A DNA stretch of 5,596 nt from the NCBI GenBank assembly GCA_015655565.1, contig JAATEU010000327.1, positions 1-5,596 of the forward strand. The letters run 5' to 3'. This DNA is from Clostridiales bacterium (GTDB taxonomy: Bacteria > Bacillota > Clostridia > Lachnospirales > Lachnospiraceae). The notes under the pieces were generated by a model, which saw only the letters and a program-made list of their open reading frames with translations, did not search any database and was not told the DNA's origin. The position numbers and the translations under genes are program-made. Below are positions 1 to 5,596 of this stretch, piece by piece (position 1 is the stretch's first letter; every line of letters starts with the position of its first letter).

Positions 1-259
1 AATCAACCATATTATCAATTGTCTGAGAAACTGTTGCATTCAAAAAAGTCATAACGAATACAACAAAGAAGTTAAATACTGCTGCCATTATAATAGCTTG
101 TTTAGGACCCATGGAACGAGTTGAAACACAAGTTGCAATAGCATTCGGTGCATCTGTCCAACCATTTACCAATACCACGCCCAGTGTAAGTATCACAGTA
201 ATAAATAAAGCCGGATTGCTGATTAGCTGACACAAAAAATCACCCAAAGAAATAGTCAT
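1..259 (-). CDS. PiT-family inorganic phosphate permease, N-terminal part (cut by window edge)
   Basis: This is the first 86 codons of an integral membrane permease that should import inorganic phosphate (possibly as a metal-phosphate complex) coupled to a cation gradient. The visible protein has a hydrophobic segment at about residues 16-32 and then NGWTDAPNAIATCVSTRSM at residues 32-50. This is the PiT signature region, equivalent to the conserved D..N motif of Pit proteins. A second hydrophobic segment follows at about 54-74. The start is the ATG at 257-259, supported by a perfect AGGAGG (265-270 on the complementary strand) five bases upstream. The 3' end lies beyond position 1, so only about a quarter of a typical PiT protein is seen. 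The gene is divergent from the kinase gene at 648. PiT genes are often paired with a PhoU-like DUF47 gene; none lies upstream here, and one could follow outside the window. The family call is firm; the exact substrate is inferred. Confidence 0.88.
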   Translation of the reverse strand, partial: MTISLGDFLCQLISNPALFITVILTLGVVLVNGWTDAPNAIATCVSTRSMGPKQAIIMAAVFNFFVVFVMTFLNATVSQTIDNMVD

Positions 260-368
260 AATTGCCTCCTTAAGTTCTATTTTTTTCATAATGCAAATGA
301 ATCTTAACATGAATTTTTGAGAATTTCAACAATATCCTGATTTCTTAACAACTTCTTTATTTCACGGA

Positions 369-398
369 AATATATCATGGCAAAGGCAGGAATGTCAC
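369..398 (-). promoter_or_regulatory. Candidate sigma-A promoter for the phosphate permease gene
   Basis: Read on the minus strand there is GTGACA (393-398; five of six match to TTGACA), an 18-bp spacer, and TATATT (369-374; five of six match to TATAAT). The -10 box is preceded by TGA, giving an extended -10 (TGnTATATT). Transcription would start near 362 and leave a leader of about 100 bases before the ATG at 259. This was found by eye in AT-rich DNA, so chance matches are possible, but box quality and orientation are both good. Confidence 0.45.
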
Positions 399-426
399 CC
401 GGAAAGTCCTAATAAATCTATATTAT

Positions 427-442
427 GGATATTAACGTATCC
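427..442. repeat. Short inverted repeat in the divergent intergenic region
   Basis: GGATA (427-431) and TATCC (438-442) are perfect 5-base inverted arms around a 6-base centre, TTAACG. The repeat lies between the candidate divergent promoters, upstream of both. It could be an operator half-site pair for a dimeric regulator, but the arms are short and a chance occurrence is quite possible. No family-specific operator is recognised. Confidence 0.25.
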
Positions 443-521
443 TAAGATAAGATGCCAAACCCTCCTTCGTTAATCGTGTTCTTTATTTAGATAACTGCTA
501 GGTTTTCTGTCCCATATGTAG

Positions 522-527
522 TATAAT
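522..527 (+). promoter_or_regulatory. Candidate -10 box for the kinase/regulator operon
   Basis: A perfect TATAAT stands at 522-527. No good -35 box lies 16-18 bases upstream; the sequence there is close to TAGGTT, so the promoter may be weak or activator-dependent. Transcription would start near 534 and produce a leader of about 114 bases before the ATG at 648. That leader would contain the whole foldable element at 561-626. Rest of the 260-647 gap: no start codon with a good ribosome binding site and no protein-like reading frame was seen. Confidence 0.45.
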
Positions 528-560
528 ACAAAATAAGCATAATTATTGCAATAATAACCG

Positions 561-626
561 AGTACCCCATGCTTGCGAGCTGAGGTAAGGCCTGCTTATA
601 CCAAGCCTTGTTACCTGCTCAGTACT
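561..626 (+). promoter_or_regulatory. Structured 5' leader of the kinase gene (possible three-way junction RNA)
   Basis: The leader can form three compatible helices. P1 pairs AGTAC (561-565) with GTACT (622-626). P2 is a small hairpin, GCT (571-573) with AGC (578-580), loop TGCG. P3 is long: TGA (581-583) with TCA (619-621), GGTA (584-587) with TACC (612-615), and AGGC (588-591) with GCCT (605-608). P3 has 3-base bulges at 616-618 and 609-611 and a 13-base loop at 592-604. No U-run follows, so it is not a simple terminator. It ends 12 bases before the AGGAGG at 638-643. It does not match the ydaO-type c-di-AMP riboswitch, T-box or other riboswitch cores that I know. Its role could be translational or mRNA-stability control, but this is inference from pairing alone. 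Confidence 0.4.
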
Positions 627-647
627 TTGACTATATAAGGAGGATAA

Positions 648-2207
648 ATGAAAAAGCCGCATTATATTAAATGTATCTATGACTGTCTTAAAACATTATT
701 TATATTGGCACCCGCCACCTTAATTTCGTTCATTTTTGTTAAAATTACCAATAACAATATTAACGTTGCAATTATCTATATTCTTGCAGTTATTCTGATA
801 TCCAGAATCACAGATGGTTATTTCTGGGGTATTATTTCTTCCCTGGCAGGAGTTATCAGTATGAATTATTATTTTATCTATCCGTTTTTTTCATTTGATT
901 TTACCAGAAATGGCTATCCTATAACTTCTATCGGGATGTTTTCCATCTCCCTAATAACGAGTACCACAACAATTCATCTTAAAGAGCTTGTAAAACAGGC
1001 AAATGAACGAAATGAAAAAAACAGCAAATTAAATGAAATCAATAATAAGCTTTTAACTATGAACGGCCTTAAAAATATTATAGAACTGGCACTGGAATAT
1101 GTATGGGAGTTAACGGGCAGCACAGTAGTTTTTTATGAAAAATCCCCCCAAACAGGTAATACAGGCATTATCAAAAGCTGTAATCCCATACATGACAGAT
1201 TAATAAATTCCCATCATGAACAATTTATGGCCCACTGGGTATTTGAAAACAAAAAACCTGCCGGGATTGACATGGGTTTTCCCGGATATTCAAGCTGCAT
1301 TTACCTTCCACTCCTTTCCCATGATAATATATGGGGTGTAATCGGCATTTACAGAACCGCTCAGATACAACCGGACAAAAATACAATATCTTCCCTTAAT
1401 CTAATTATATCCCAGGTGGCAATGGCCATAGAAGGGCAGCACTTGTCCGATAACCAGCAATTAATCATAATCGAAACTGAAAAAGAGAAGATGAGGGCAA
1501 ACCTGTTAAGGGCAGTATCCCATGATCTTAGGACCCCGTTGACCGGAATGATTGGAGCCAGCGAAACCCTCCTGAAAAATAAAAAATATTTAAGTGAGGA
1601 GGCACAAAATAAATTAATTGAAGATATATATGAAGATTCCGACTGGCTGCTTCATATGGTAGAAAACCTTTTATCCGTTACCAGAATCCGGGAAGGTAAT
1701 TCTTCCGTTAATAAAACACCGGAACCCCTGGAAGAAGTGGTAACAGAAGCAATCACGCGCATACGAAAAAGGTATCCTCATGCAGATATACAGGCTAAAA
1801 TACCGGAGGATTTTATTATGGTGCCTATGGATGCAACCTTAATTGAACAGGTTATTATTAATTTAATGGAAAATGCAATTAAATATTCCGGTAATAATAG
1901 TCCGGTAACATTACTTATTACAAAGGGTGAGGAATATATTACCTTCCATGTCATGGATGAAGGAAAAGGTATACAGATGAGCAGAATTGAATCCATCTTT
2001 GACGGCTGCTCACAGACAGAGAATCACAGCAGTGATTCTTCCAAAGGACTGGGTATCGGTTTATCTATATGTAAAACTATTATTAATTCGCATGGGGGTA
2101 ATATAAGTGCCAGAAATCAAAATAACGGCGGAGCAGTTTTTACTTTTACCTTACCGTTAGAAGGGAGCCTGACAAATGAGTACAAAAGCCTGCATCCTGA
2201 TTGTTGA
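648..2207 (+). CDS. KdpD-like membrane sensor histidine kinase, shortened form (DUF4118-GAF-HisKA-HATPase)
   Basis: This is a membrane sensor kinase that should autophosphorylate on histidine and pass the phosphate to the regulator encoded next to it. Four hydrophobic segments lie at about residues 15-33, 39-54, 58-78 and 93-108 and match the KdpD four-helix DUF4118 domain (for example NVAIIYILAVILISRITDGY). They are followed by a charged linker (110-137), a GAF-like region (about 138-262) and the kinase core. Kinase motifs are the H box SHDLRTPLTG with His292, the N box NLMENAIKYS with Asn405 and Asn409, the G1 box DEGKG (437-441) and the G2 box GLGIGL (467-472). All catalytic motifs look intact. 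At 519 residues it lacks the roughly 350-residue N-terminal KdpD and Usp-like cytoplasmic domains of the nearly 900-residue E. coli KdpD. The ATG at 648 has AGGAGG at 638-643, so the short form is not a start-site artefact. The C-terminus overlaps the next gene. The signal sensed is unknown; I leave the symbol empty because no kdpFABC is present. Confidence 0.9.
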   Translation: MKKPHYIKCIYDCLKTLFILAPATLISFIFVKITNNNINVAIIYILAVILISRITDGYFWGIISSLAGVISMNYYFIYPFFSFDFTRNGYPITSIGMFSISLITSTTTIHLKELVKQANERNEKNSKLNEINNKLLTMNGLKNIIELALEYVWELTGSTVVFYEKSPQTGNTGIIKSCNPIHDRLINSHHEQFMAHWVFENKKPAGIDMGFPGYSSCIYLPLLSHDNIWGVIGIYRTAQIQPDKNTISSLNLIISQVAMAIEGQHLSDNQQLIIIETEKEKMRANLLRAVSHDLRTPLTGMIGASETLLKNKKYLSEEAQNKLIEDIYEDSDWLLHMVENLLSVTRIREGNSSVNKTPEPLEEVVTEAITRIRKRYPHADIQAKIPEDFIMVPMDATLIEQVIINLMENAIKYSGNNSPVTLLITKGEEYITFHVMDEGKGIQMSRIESIFDGCSQTENHSSDSSKGLGIGLSICKTIINSHGGNISARNQNNGGAVFTFTLPLEGSLTNEYKSLHPDC

Positions 2208-2880
2208 GGATGAACCCATTATCTGCAATTTTATAGCAACAACACTGTCAGCAAACAATTATAAAGTTATCCAATGCAATACCGGGAAAGAAGCAATTGC
2301 ATTAATTCCTTCCCATTGTCCCGAGGTTGTCCTTTTAGATTTAGGACTTCCGGATATGGATGGTTTAAACTTATTAAAAGAAGTAAGGCAATGGACCGGT
2401 ATACCGATTATAGTAATATCCGAAAGAGACGATGAAAAATCCAAGGTCCTGGCCCTGGATTCCGGTGCCGACGACTATATAACAAAACCCTTCGGGACTT
2501 CCGAGCTGTTAGCCAGGATTCGTACGGCCATCCGGCACAATACCAGGCTGGAGACAGGACATACTTTTCCTTTAAATACGTTCAAGGCAAAAGATTTATT
2601 TATAGATTTTAATAAACATATGGTAAACGTCAATGGAGAAGACGTTCATTTAACCCAGATTGAATTTAAATTAGTATCCCTTCTGGCACAAAGTGCCGGC
2701 AAAGTATTAACTTATGATTATATTATTACAAAAATATGGGGGCCATTTGCCGTCAAGGATAATCAGATACTAAGGGTTAATATGGCCAACATCCGTAGAA
2801 AGCTGGAAAAAAATCCGGTTGACCCGGAATATATATTTACTGAAATCGGGGTTGGTTACCGGATGCTCGAAGATGATTGA
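2176..2880 (+). CDS. KdpE-like response regulator, OmpR/PhoB family
   Basis: This is a cytoplasmic DNA-binding transcription regulator, the expected phosphorylation partner of the kinase just upstream. The receiver domain (about residues 5-118) has the acidic pair Glu11-Asp12, the phospho-acceptor Asp55 in LLDLGLPDMDG, the conserved hydroxyl residue Ser82 and Lys104 in TKPF. The winged-helix domain (about 138-232) includes LTQIEFKLVSLLAQSAGKVLT, IWGP, LRVNMANIRRKLE and a terminal FTEIGVGYRM. All of these closely resemble the corresponding KdpE stretches rather than PhoB or OmpR. The length of 234 residues is normal for the family. The start ATG at 2176 lies inside the 3' end of the kinase gene (32-base overlap), and AAGGGAG at 2161-2167 provides a ribosome binding site eight bases upstream. 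This indicates one transcript and probable translational coupling. In characterised bacteria KdpE activates kdpFABC; those genes are absent here, so its targets are open. Confidence 0.92.
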   Translation: MSTKACILIVEDEPIICNFIATTLSANNYKVIQCNTGKEAIALIPSHCPEVVLLDLGLPDMDGLNLLKEVRQWTGIPIIVISERDDEKSKVLALDSGADDYITKPFGTSELLARIRTAIRHNTRLETGHTFPLNTFKAKDLFIDFNKHMVNVNGEDVHLTQIEFKLVSLLAQSAGKVLTYDYIITKIWGPFAVKDNQILRVNMANIRRKLEKNPVDPEYIFTEIGVGYRMLEDD

Positions 2881-2894
2881 AACACGGAAGGCCT

Positions 2895-2927
2895 GTTGCA
2901 AAATATATTGTATCCGAATTTTGCAAC
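2895..2927. terminator. Perfect inverted repeat in the convergent spacer, possible weak bidirectional terminator
   Basis: GTTGCAAAAT (2895-2904) and ATTTTGCAAC (2918-2927) are perfect 10-base arms around a 13-base loop. The repeat sits 15 bases after the regulator stop codon and 33 bases beyond the stop of the converging permease gene, where a shared terminator is expected. The stem is AT-rich and neither strand has a clear U-run right after it, so it is not a canonical intrinsic terminator. It may act as a weak terminator, as a 3'-end stabiliser, or be a protein-binding site. Confidence 0.35.
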
Positions 2928-2959
2928 CGCCATCCATTAAATTATATTAATAAAAATAT

Positions 2960-3841
2960 TTACCCTTTAACGGCTCCGGCCGTCATGCCATCAATAAAGT
3001 AATTCTGAAAACACAGGAACAGAATAAATATGGGAAGAATTGCAAAGCAGGACCCTGCAATTAATAAGTCATAGTTATTTCCGTAAGGAGTCAGCAGTGT
3101 ATTCAGCCCAATGGGCAGTGTAAATTTATCGGCATCACGGTATACAAGCAAGGGCCACAGCATACTGTTCCATGCGCCCATACCGGTTAGAATGGCCATA
3201 GCGGCAAAGGCCGGTTTTGTAATGGGAAGCATGATCCGGACACAGATACCGTATTCCGTAGCTCCGTCAATCCGCCCGGCATCCAGCAATTCCCCCGGCA
3301 GTCCCGACATATACTGCCGGAAGAAAAATATGGTGGAAGCACCGCACAGCCCCGGTAATATTACACCTGCCGTTGTATTAATTAACTTTAAGTCAATCAT
3401 TTCCTGGTATAAGGGCAGCATTAAAATCTCAAAGGGTACCATCATGGTTGCAATAACAAGGAAAAACAATAAATTTTTAAACCTGTAGTTATACATTGTC
3501 AGTCCGTAAGCAACAAAATAGCAGATAATTAAGGTTAATGTCACAGAAACAATTGTTAATACCATACTATTCCTAAACCACATAAAATAACTATGTACTC
3601 CTGAAAAAAGGTATGTATAGTTATTGAATGTCATTTCTCCGAAATTCAGCTTAATGCTTAATCCATAACGGATTAATTCCTGCCCCGGCCTGAAGGAAGC
3701 CAACACCATTGTTACAAACGGAAAGACTACAAGGATACCAAGAACCGTAAAAAATGCCGTGATAAGAACCGATAGTATTTTATTCTTGGTTGACATTCTC
3801 ATTTTTTTACTTTCAAAGGAGTTTTTCTGTACTTTTTCCAT
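2960..3841 (-). CDS. Carbohydrate ABC transporter permease, UgpE/MalG type (CUT1 family)
   Basis: This is the second of the two inner permease subunits of a sugar importer in the cytoplasmic membrane. It is 293 residues, normal for MalG/UgpE proteins, with a first membrane helix at about 22-48 and further hydrophobic segments at about 92-117, 122-148, 157-175, 211-234 and 258-283. The cytoplasmic EAA loop that docks with the ATPase is clear: ELLDAGRIDGATEYG at 184-198, ending in IMLP (203-206), with the conserved Gly193. The C-terminal FIDGMTAGAVKG is typical of this subfamily. The start ATG at 3839-3841 is two bases after the stop of the upstream permease gene. Its ribosome binding site, AGGAGG (complement of 3852-3857), lies inside that gene's last codons, so the two are co-transcribed and probably translationally coupled. 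It is the last gene of the operon; the regulator gene converges on it. The substrate cannot be read from the permease. Confidence 0.93.
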   Translation of the reverse strand: MEKVQKNSFESKKMRMSTKNKILSVLITAFFTVLGILVVFPFVTMVLASFRPGQELIRYGLSIKLNFGEMTFNNYTYLFSGVHSYFMWFRNSMVLTIVSVTLTLIICYFVAYGLTMYNYRFKNLLFFLVIATMMVPFEILMLPLYQEMIDLKLINTTAGVILPGLCGASTIFFFRQYMSGLPGELLDAGRIDGATEYGICVRIMLPITKPAFAAMAILTGMGAWNSMLWPLLVYRDADKFTLPIGLNTLLTPYGNNYDLLIAGSCFAILPIFILFLCFQNYFIDGMTAGAVKG

Positions 3842-3843
3842 TC

Positions 3844-4743
3844 CTATTTCTCCTCCTTCTTAAATGTCCCATTCATAATTAACTGTATTACGTTAATTGT
3901 TAATGCAATGACCAGAAGCACAAGACCTACCGCTGAAGCATAACCCAGCTGATTCTTTTCAATGCCGCGGCGATACAGGTAGCCGACAATGGTCAGGCCG
4001 ATATTATTAGGTGATGCATTGCCATTCCATAACATAAAACTTTCCAGGAACATGGCAAGTCCGGCGTAAACGCTGATCGTTAATACATAAATCGTCGTGG
4101 GCTTTAACAGGGGCAGGGTGATGTAGATGAATTTCTTAAATCCGCCGGCCCCGTCTATTTCAGCCGATTCATATAACCCATTATCAATATTTTTAAGGCC
4201 CGCCAGGAAATATAACATATTTACCCCTGTCCATCTCCAGCATGCTATGGTAATCAGCGCAAAATAACTGGTCACTTTCATTTTTAACCATTTGATCGGT
4301 TCAAATCCGAACCAGGATATTAACTGGTTCATTTGGGAACCCTCCAGTTCACTGAACATCAGGCGGAAAATTGTACCTGCCACTACAACGGAGGTTAATG
4401 CAGGCAAATATAACAGCGCCTTATATAAACCTTTCATCTTAATTAACCGGCTGTCCATGAAACATGCAAAGATCATTGGAAACGGAATTAATAATACCAG
4501 TGTCCAAATCATATATTCAAAGCTGTTCCGTATTGCAGTATGAAATGCAGTATCTTTTAATAATTTCGAGTAATTCTTAAGGCCTATCCATTCAACCTCT
4601 CCCGGCAGTATGGATTGAAAGCTCATCTTTACCGTACTGAAAAGAGGATATATCCAAAAGAACGCAAAACTTAAAATAAAAGGAAGAACAAAAATATACG
4701 GGGCTGCTTTCTGGGAATATAATAGTTTTTTTAATTTCTCCAT
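3844..4743 (-). CDS. Carbohydrate ABC transporter permease, UgpA/MalF type (CUT1 family)
   Basis: This is the first permease subunit of the sugar importer; it should pair with the MalG-type protein downstream to form the membrane channel. The protein begins with a short basic segment, then a membrane helix rich in aromatic residues (APYIFVLPFILSFAFFWIYP), a usual UgpA/LacF opening. More hydrophobic segments follow, and then the EAA loop, YESAEIDGAGGFKKFIYITLP, with the conserved Gly and the terminal LP. I chose the ATG at 4741-4743 (299 residues). The complement of 4750-4755 reads AGAAGG, which gives a 6-base spacing to this ATG but none to the alternative ATG at 4747-4749 (301 residues, beginning MDMEK). 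It ends with a Lys/Glu-rich tail whose codons double as the ribosome binding site of the next gene. The binding protein gene lies upstream, across a 72-base gap containing a strong hairpin. The family call is firm; the substrate is unknown. Confidence 0.92.
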   Translation of the reverse strand: MEKLKKLLYSQKAAPYIFVLPFILSFAFFWIYPLFSTVKMSFQSILPGEVEWIGLKNYSKLLKDTAFHTAIRNSFEYMIWTLVLLIPFPMIFACFMDSRLIKMKGLYKALLYLPALTSVVVAGTIFRLMFSELEGSQMNQLISWFGFEPIKWLKMKVTSYFALITIACWRWTGVNMLYFLAGLKNIDNGLYESAEIDGAGGFKKFIYITLPLLKPTTIYVLTISVYAGLAMFLESFMLWNGNASPNNIGLTIVGYLYRRGIEKNQLGYASAVGLVLLVIALTINVIQLIMNGTFKKEEK

Positions 4744-4764
4744 GTCCATCCTTCTTTCTATTCC

Positions 4765-4806
4765 TTTAGGAACAGGACGGGATTTTTCCGGCGGGCTGTT
4801 CCTAAA
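4765..4806 (-). repeat. Intercistronic hairpin between binding-protein and permease genes
   Basis: TTTAGGAACAG (4765-4775) and CTGTTCCTAAA (4796-4806) form a perfect 11-bp stem around a 20-base G/C-containing interior, where CGG (4778-4780) and CCG (4788-4790) can pair further. In the minus-strand transcript it begins about 10 bases after the binding protein stop and ends about 10 bases before the permease ribosome binding site. No U-run follows, so full termination is unlikely. Similar hairpins after binding protein genes, as after malE, are known to stabilise the upstream mRNA so that binding protein exceeds permease. The same role is inferred here. Confidence 0.6.
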
Positions 4807-4815
4807 TTATCCGGA

Positions 4816-5596
4816 TTAATATTCAATTTCCAATGCATCCTGAGCGGTTGCAAGTTCCTCGTCCACATCAGCACCGTTTTCAAAACAGTTATTCAGGATG
4901 GTTAAATTAAACTGTTCGGAAATAGCCGGATTAATGGTACCAACTTTAATCTTACCGATCTCATCCTTAATTTCATTTAAAGTATCAAACGGATTGGTTA
5001 CAAAGTAAGCAATATACTGATTGCTTGTATCGCCGGTAATTTTTTCATCACTCCAGATAGTTGTATTTAATGTATCAAATCCAAGATTTTCCCAAATTTT
5101 AACATTTCCATCATAGGACAGTTTCGCCCATGCAAGAAATTCAGCTGCTAAATCCGCATTCGGAGACTGGGCCGATACTACAGTACCTGTGCCGCCGATA
5201 CCAACGGAACGAGGCTGGCCTTCTTCAAATACCGGGCAGGGAGCAATTGCCCATGTATCTGTCATTTCCGGCATATAATTTAAAAATCTTGACATAAACC
5301 ACATAGCCTTCGGGAAAGATACGATGTTTCCATCAGAAATATTGGCAAAGCCTTCTTCCATATCTACCTGTCCGCCGGGAGAAATCATTGCAATGCCATC
5401 ATTCAGCCACTCCTGCTGCATGGTTATCATTTTCTTAATGGATGGAAGCTCAATATCAGGAGCGCCTTCCTCCGTCGTATAATCTTCACCGTACTCAGCC
5501 ATGGCTACCCATAGCCAGTCCGTCCCGCCTGTATCGGCACTTGTCATATAAACCTCGCCGTCACTGGCCTCTTTTAACTCTTCGCCTGCTTTTGTG
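4816..5596 (-). CDS. Sugar ABC transporter substrate-binding protein, C-terminal part (family 1, cut by window edge)
   Basis: This is the extracytoplasmic solute-binding protein of the importer; it should capture a sugar or oligosaccharide and deliver it to the two permeases encoded downstream. The last 259 codons are visible. The reading frame stays open to the right edge: the residues before the internal Met at 5545-5547 read TKAGEELKEASDGEVY, so that Met is not the real start. Typical SBP_bac_1 features are the Trp-rich TGGTDWLWVAMAEYGEDY, MWFMSRFLNYMPEMTDTW followed by AIAPCPVFEEGQPRS, the glycine-rich GIGGTGTVVS, and then AAEFLAWAKLSYDG and WENLGFDTLNTTIW. The signal peptide and lipobox expected in a Gram-positive protein would lie outside the window. 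The style recalls arabinose/arabino-oligosaccharide binding proteins of the AraN kind, but this is only an impression. As first gene of the visible operon it precedes the permeases, the usual CUT1 order. Confidence 0.9.
   Translation of the reverse strand, partial: TKAGEELKEASDGEVYMTSADTGGTDWLWVAMAEYGEDYTTEEGAPDIELPSIKKMITMQQEWLNDGIAMISPGGQVDMEEGFANISDGNIVSFPKAMWFMSRFLNYMPEMTDTWAIAPCPVFEEGQPRSVGIGGTGTVVSAQSPNADLAAEFLAWAKLSYDGNVKIWENLGFDTLNTTIWSDEKITGDTSNQYIAYFVTNPFDTLNEIKDEIGKIKVGTINPAISEQFNLTILNNCFENGADVDEELATAQDALEIEY

Noticed and set aside
304..350. Three TTAACA-like hexamers (304-309, 326-331 as TCAACA, 345-350) upstream of the phosphate permease gene, reminiscent of a PhoP box
   Set aside because: Spacing is 22 and 19 bases rather than the regular 11-base phasing of PhoP repeats, the middle copy is imperfect, and all lie downstream of the inferred permease transcription start. 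Chance in AT-rich DNA is the simpler explanation.
530..647. Possible c-di-AMP (ydaO-type) riboswitch or T-box leader before the kinase gene
   Set aside because: The conserved core sequences of these classes are not visible, the foldable element is too short for them, and there is no terminator hairpin with a U-run.
1778..1996. Open frame on the minus strand inside the kinase gene
   Set aside because: It is antisense to the conserved ATPase-domain coding region, has no ribosome binding site and shows no recognisable protein features.
2259..2444. Open frame on the minus strand inside the regulator gene
   Set aside because: It is a shadow of the receiver-domain coding region, with a composition unlike a real protein.
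2895..2927. The convergent-spacer dyad as a dif/Xer recombination site
   Set aside because: Arm sequence and the 13-base centre do not fit the 11-6-11 layout or the known Firmicute dif consensus.
3111..3488. Plus-strand open frame of 125 codons opposite the MalG-type permease gene
   Set aside because: It is antisense to the conserved EAA-loop region of a clear permease, and no family resemblance or ribosome binding site is seen.
4292..4543. Plus-strand open frame of 83 codons opposite the MalF-type permease gene
   Set aside because: It is antisense to a well-supported membrane protein gene and has no independent support.

Overview
The window looks like chromosomal DNA from an AT-rich Gram-positive anaerobe. 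Clostridia, perhaps Lachnospiraceae, is my best guess, from the protein style, the strong AGGAGG-type ribosome binding sites, the AT-rich spacers and a sugar ABC importer with no ATPase gene beside it. This is an inference; no rRNA or marker gene is present.

Layout from left to right. (1) Positions 1-259, minus strand: the first 86 codons of a PiT-family phosphate permease, cut by the left edge. (2) Positions 260-647: a divergent regulatory region of 388 bases with no convincing gene. It holds a candidate minus-strand promoter for the permease, a candidate plus-strand -10 box, a short inverted repeat and a leader that can fold into a three-way junction. (3) Positions 648-2880, plus strand: a two-component pair of the KdpD/KdpE type. 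The kinase lacks the cytoplasmic N-terminal half of classical KdpD, and the two genes overlap by 32 bases. (4) Positions 2881-2959: a convergent spacer with a perfect 10-bp inverted repeat. (5) Positions 2960-5596, minus strand: a CUT1-type carbohydrate ABC importer. Transcription order is binding protein (5' end outside the window), UgpA/MalF-type permease, then UgpE/MalG-type permease. A perfect 11-bp hairpin lies between the binding protein gene and the first permease gene.

How the genes work together. The histidine kinase should sense a membrane or cytoplasmic signal and phosphorylate the OmpR-type regulator. In classical systems this pair controls the high-affinity K+ ATPase kdpFABC, but no kdp structural gene is in the window, so the regulon is unknown. 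The ABC genes form a separate operon for uptake of a sugar or oligosaccharide. The two permeases should form the membrane channel, the lipid-anchored binding protein should deliver the substrate, and an ATPase encoded elsewhere (MsmK/MsiK type) is expected to power it.

I see no clearly undescribed system. The points most worth a second look are the structured leader of the kinase gene, the shortened KdpD without kdpFABC, and the hairpin inside the ABC operon.
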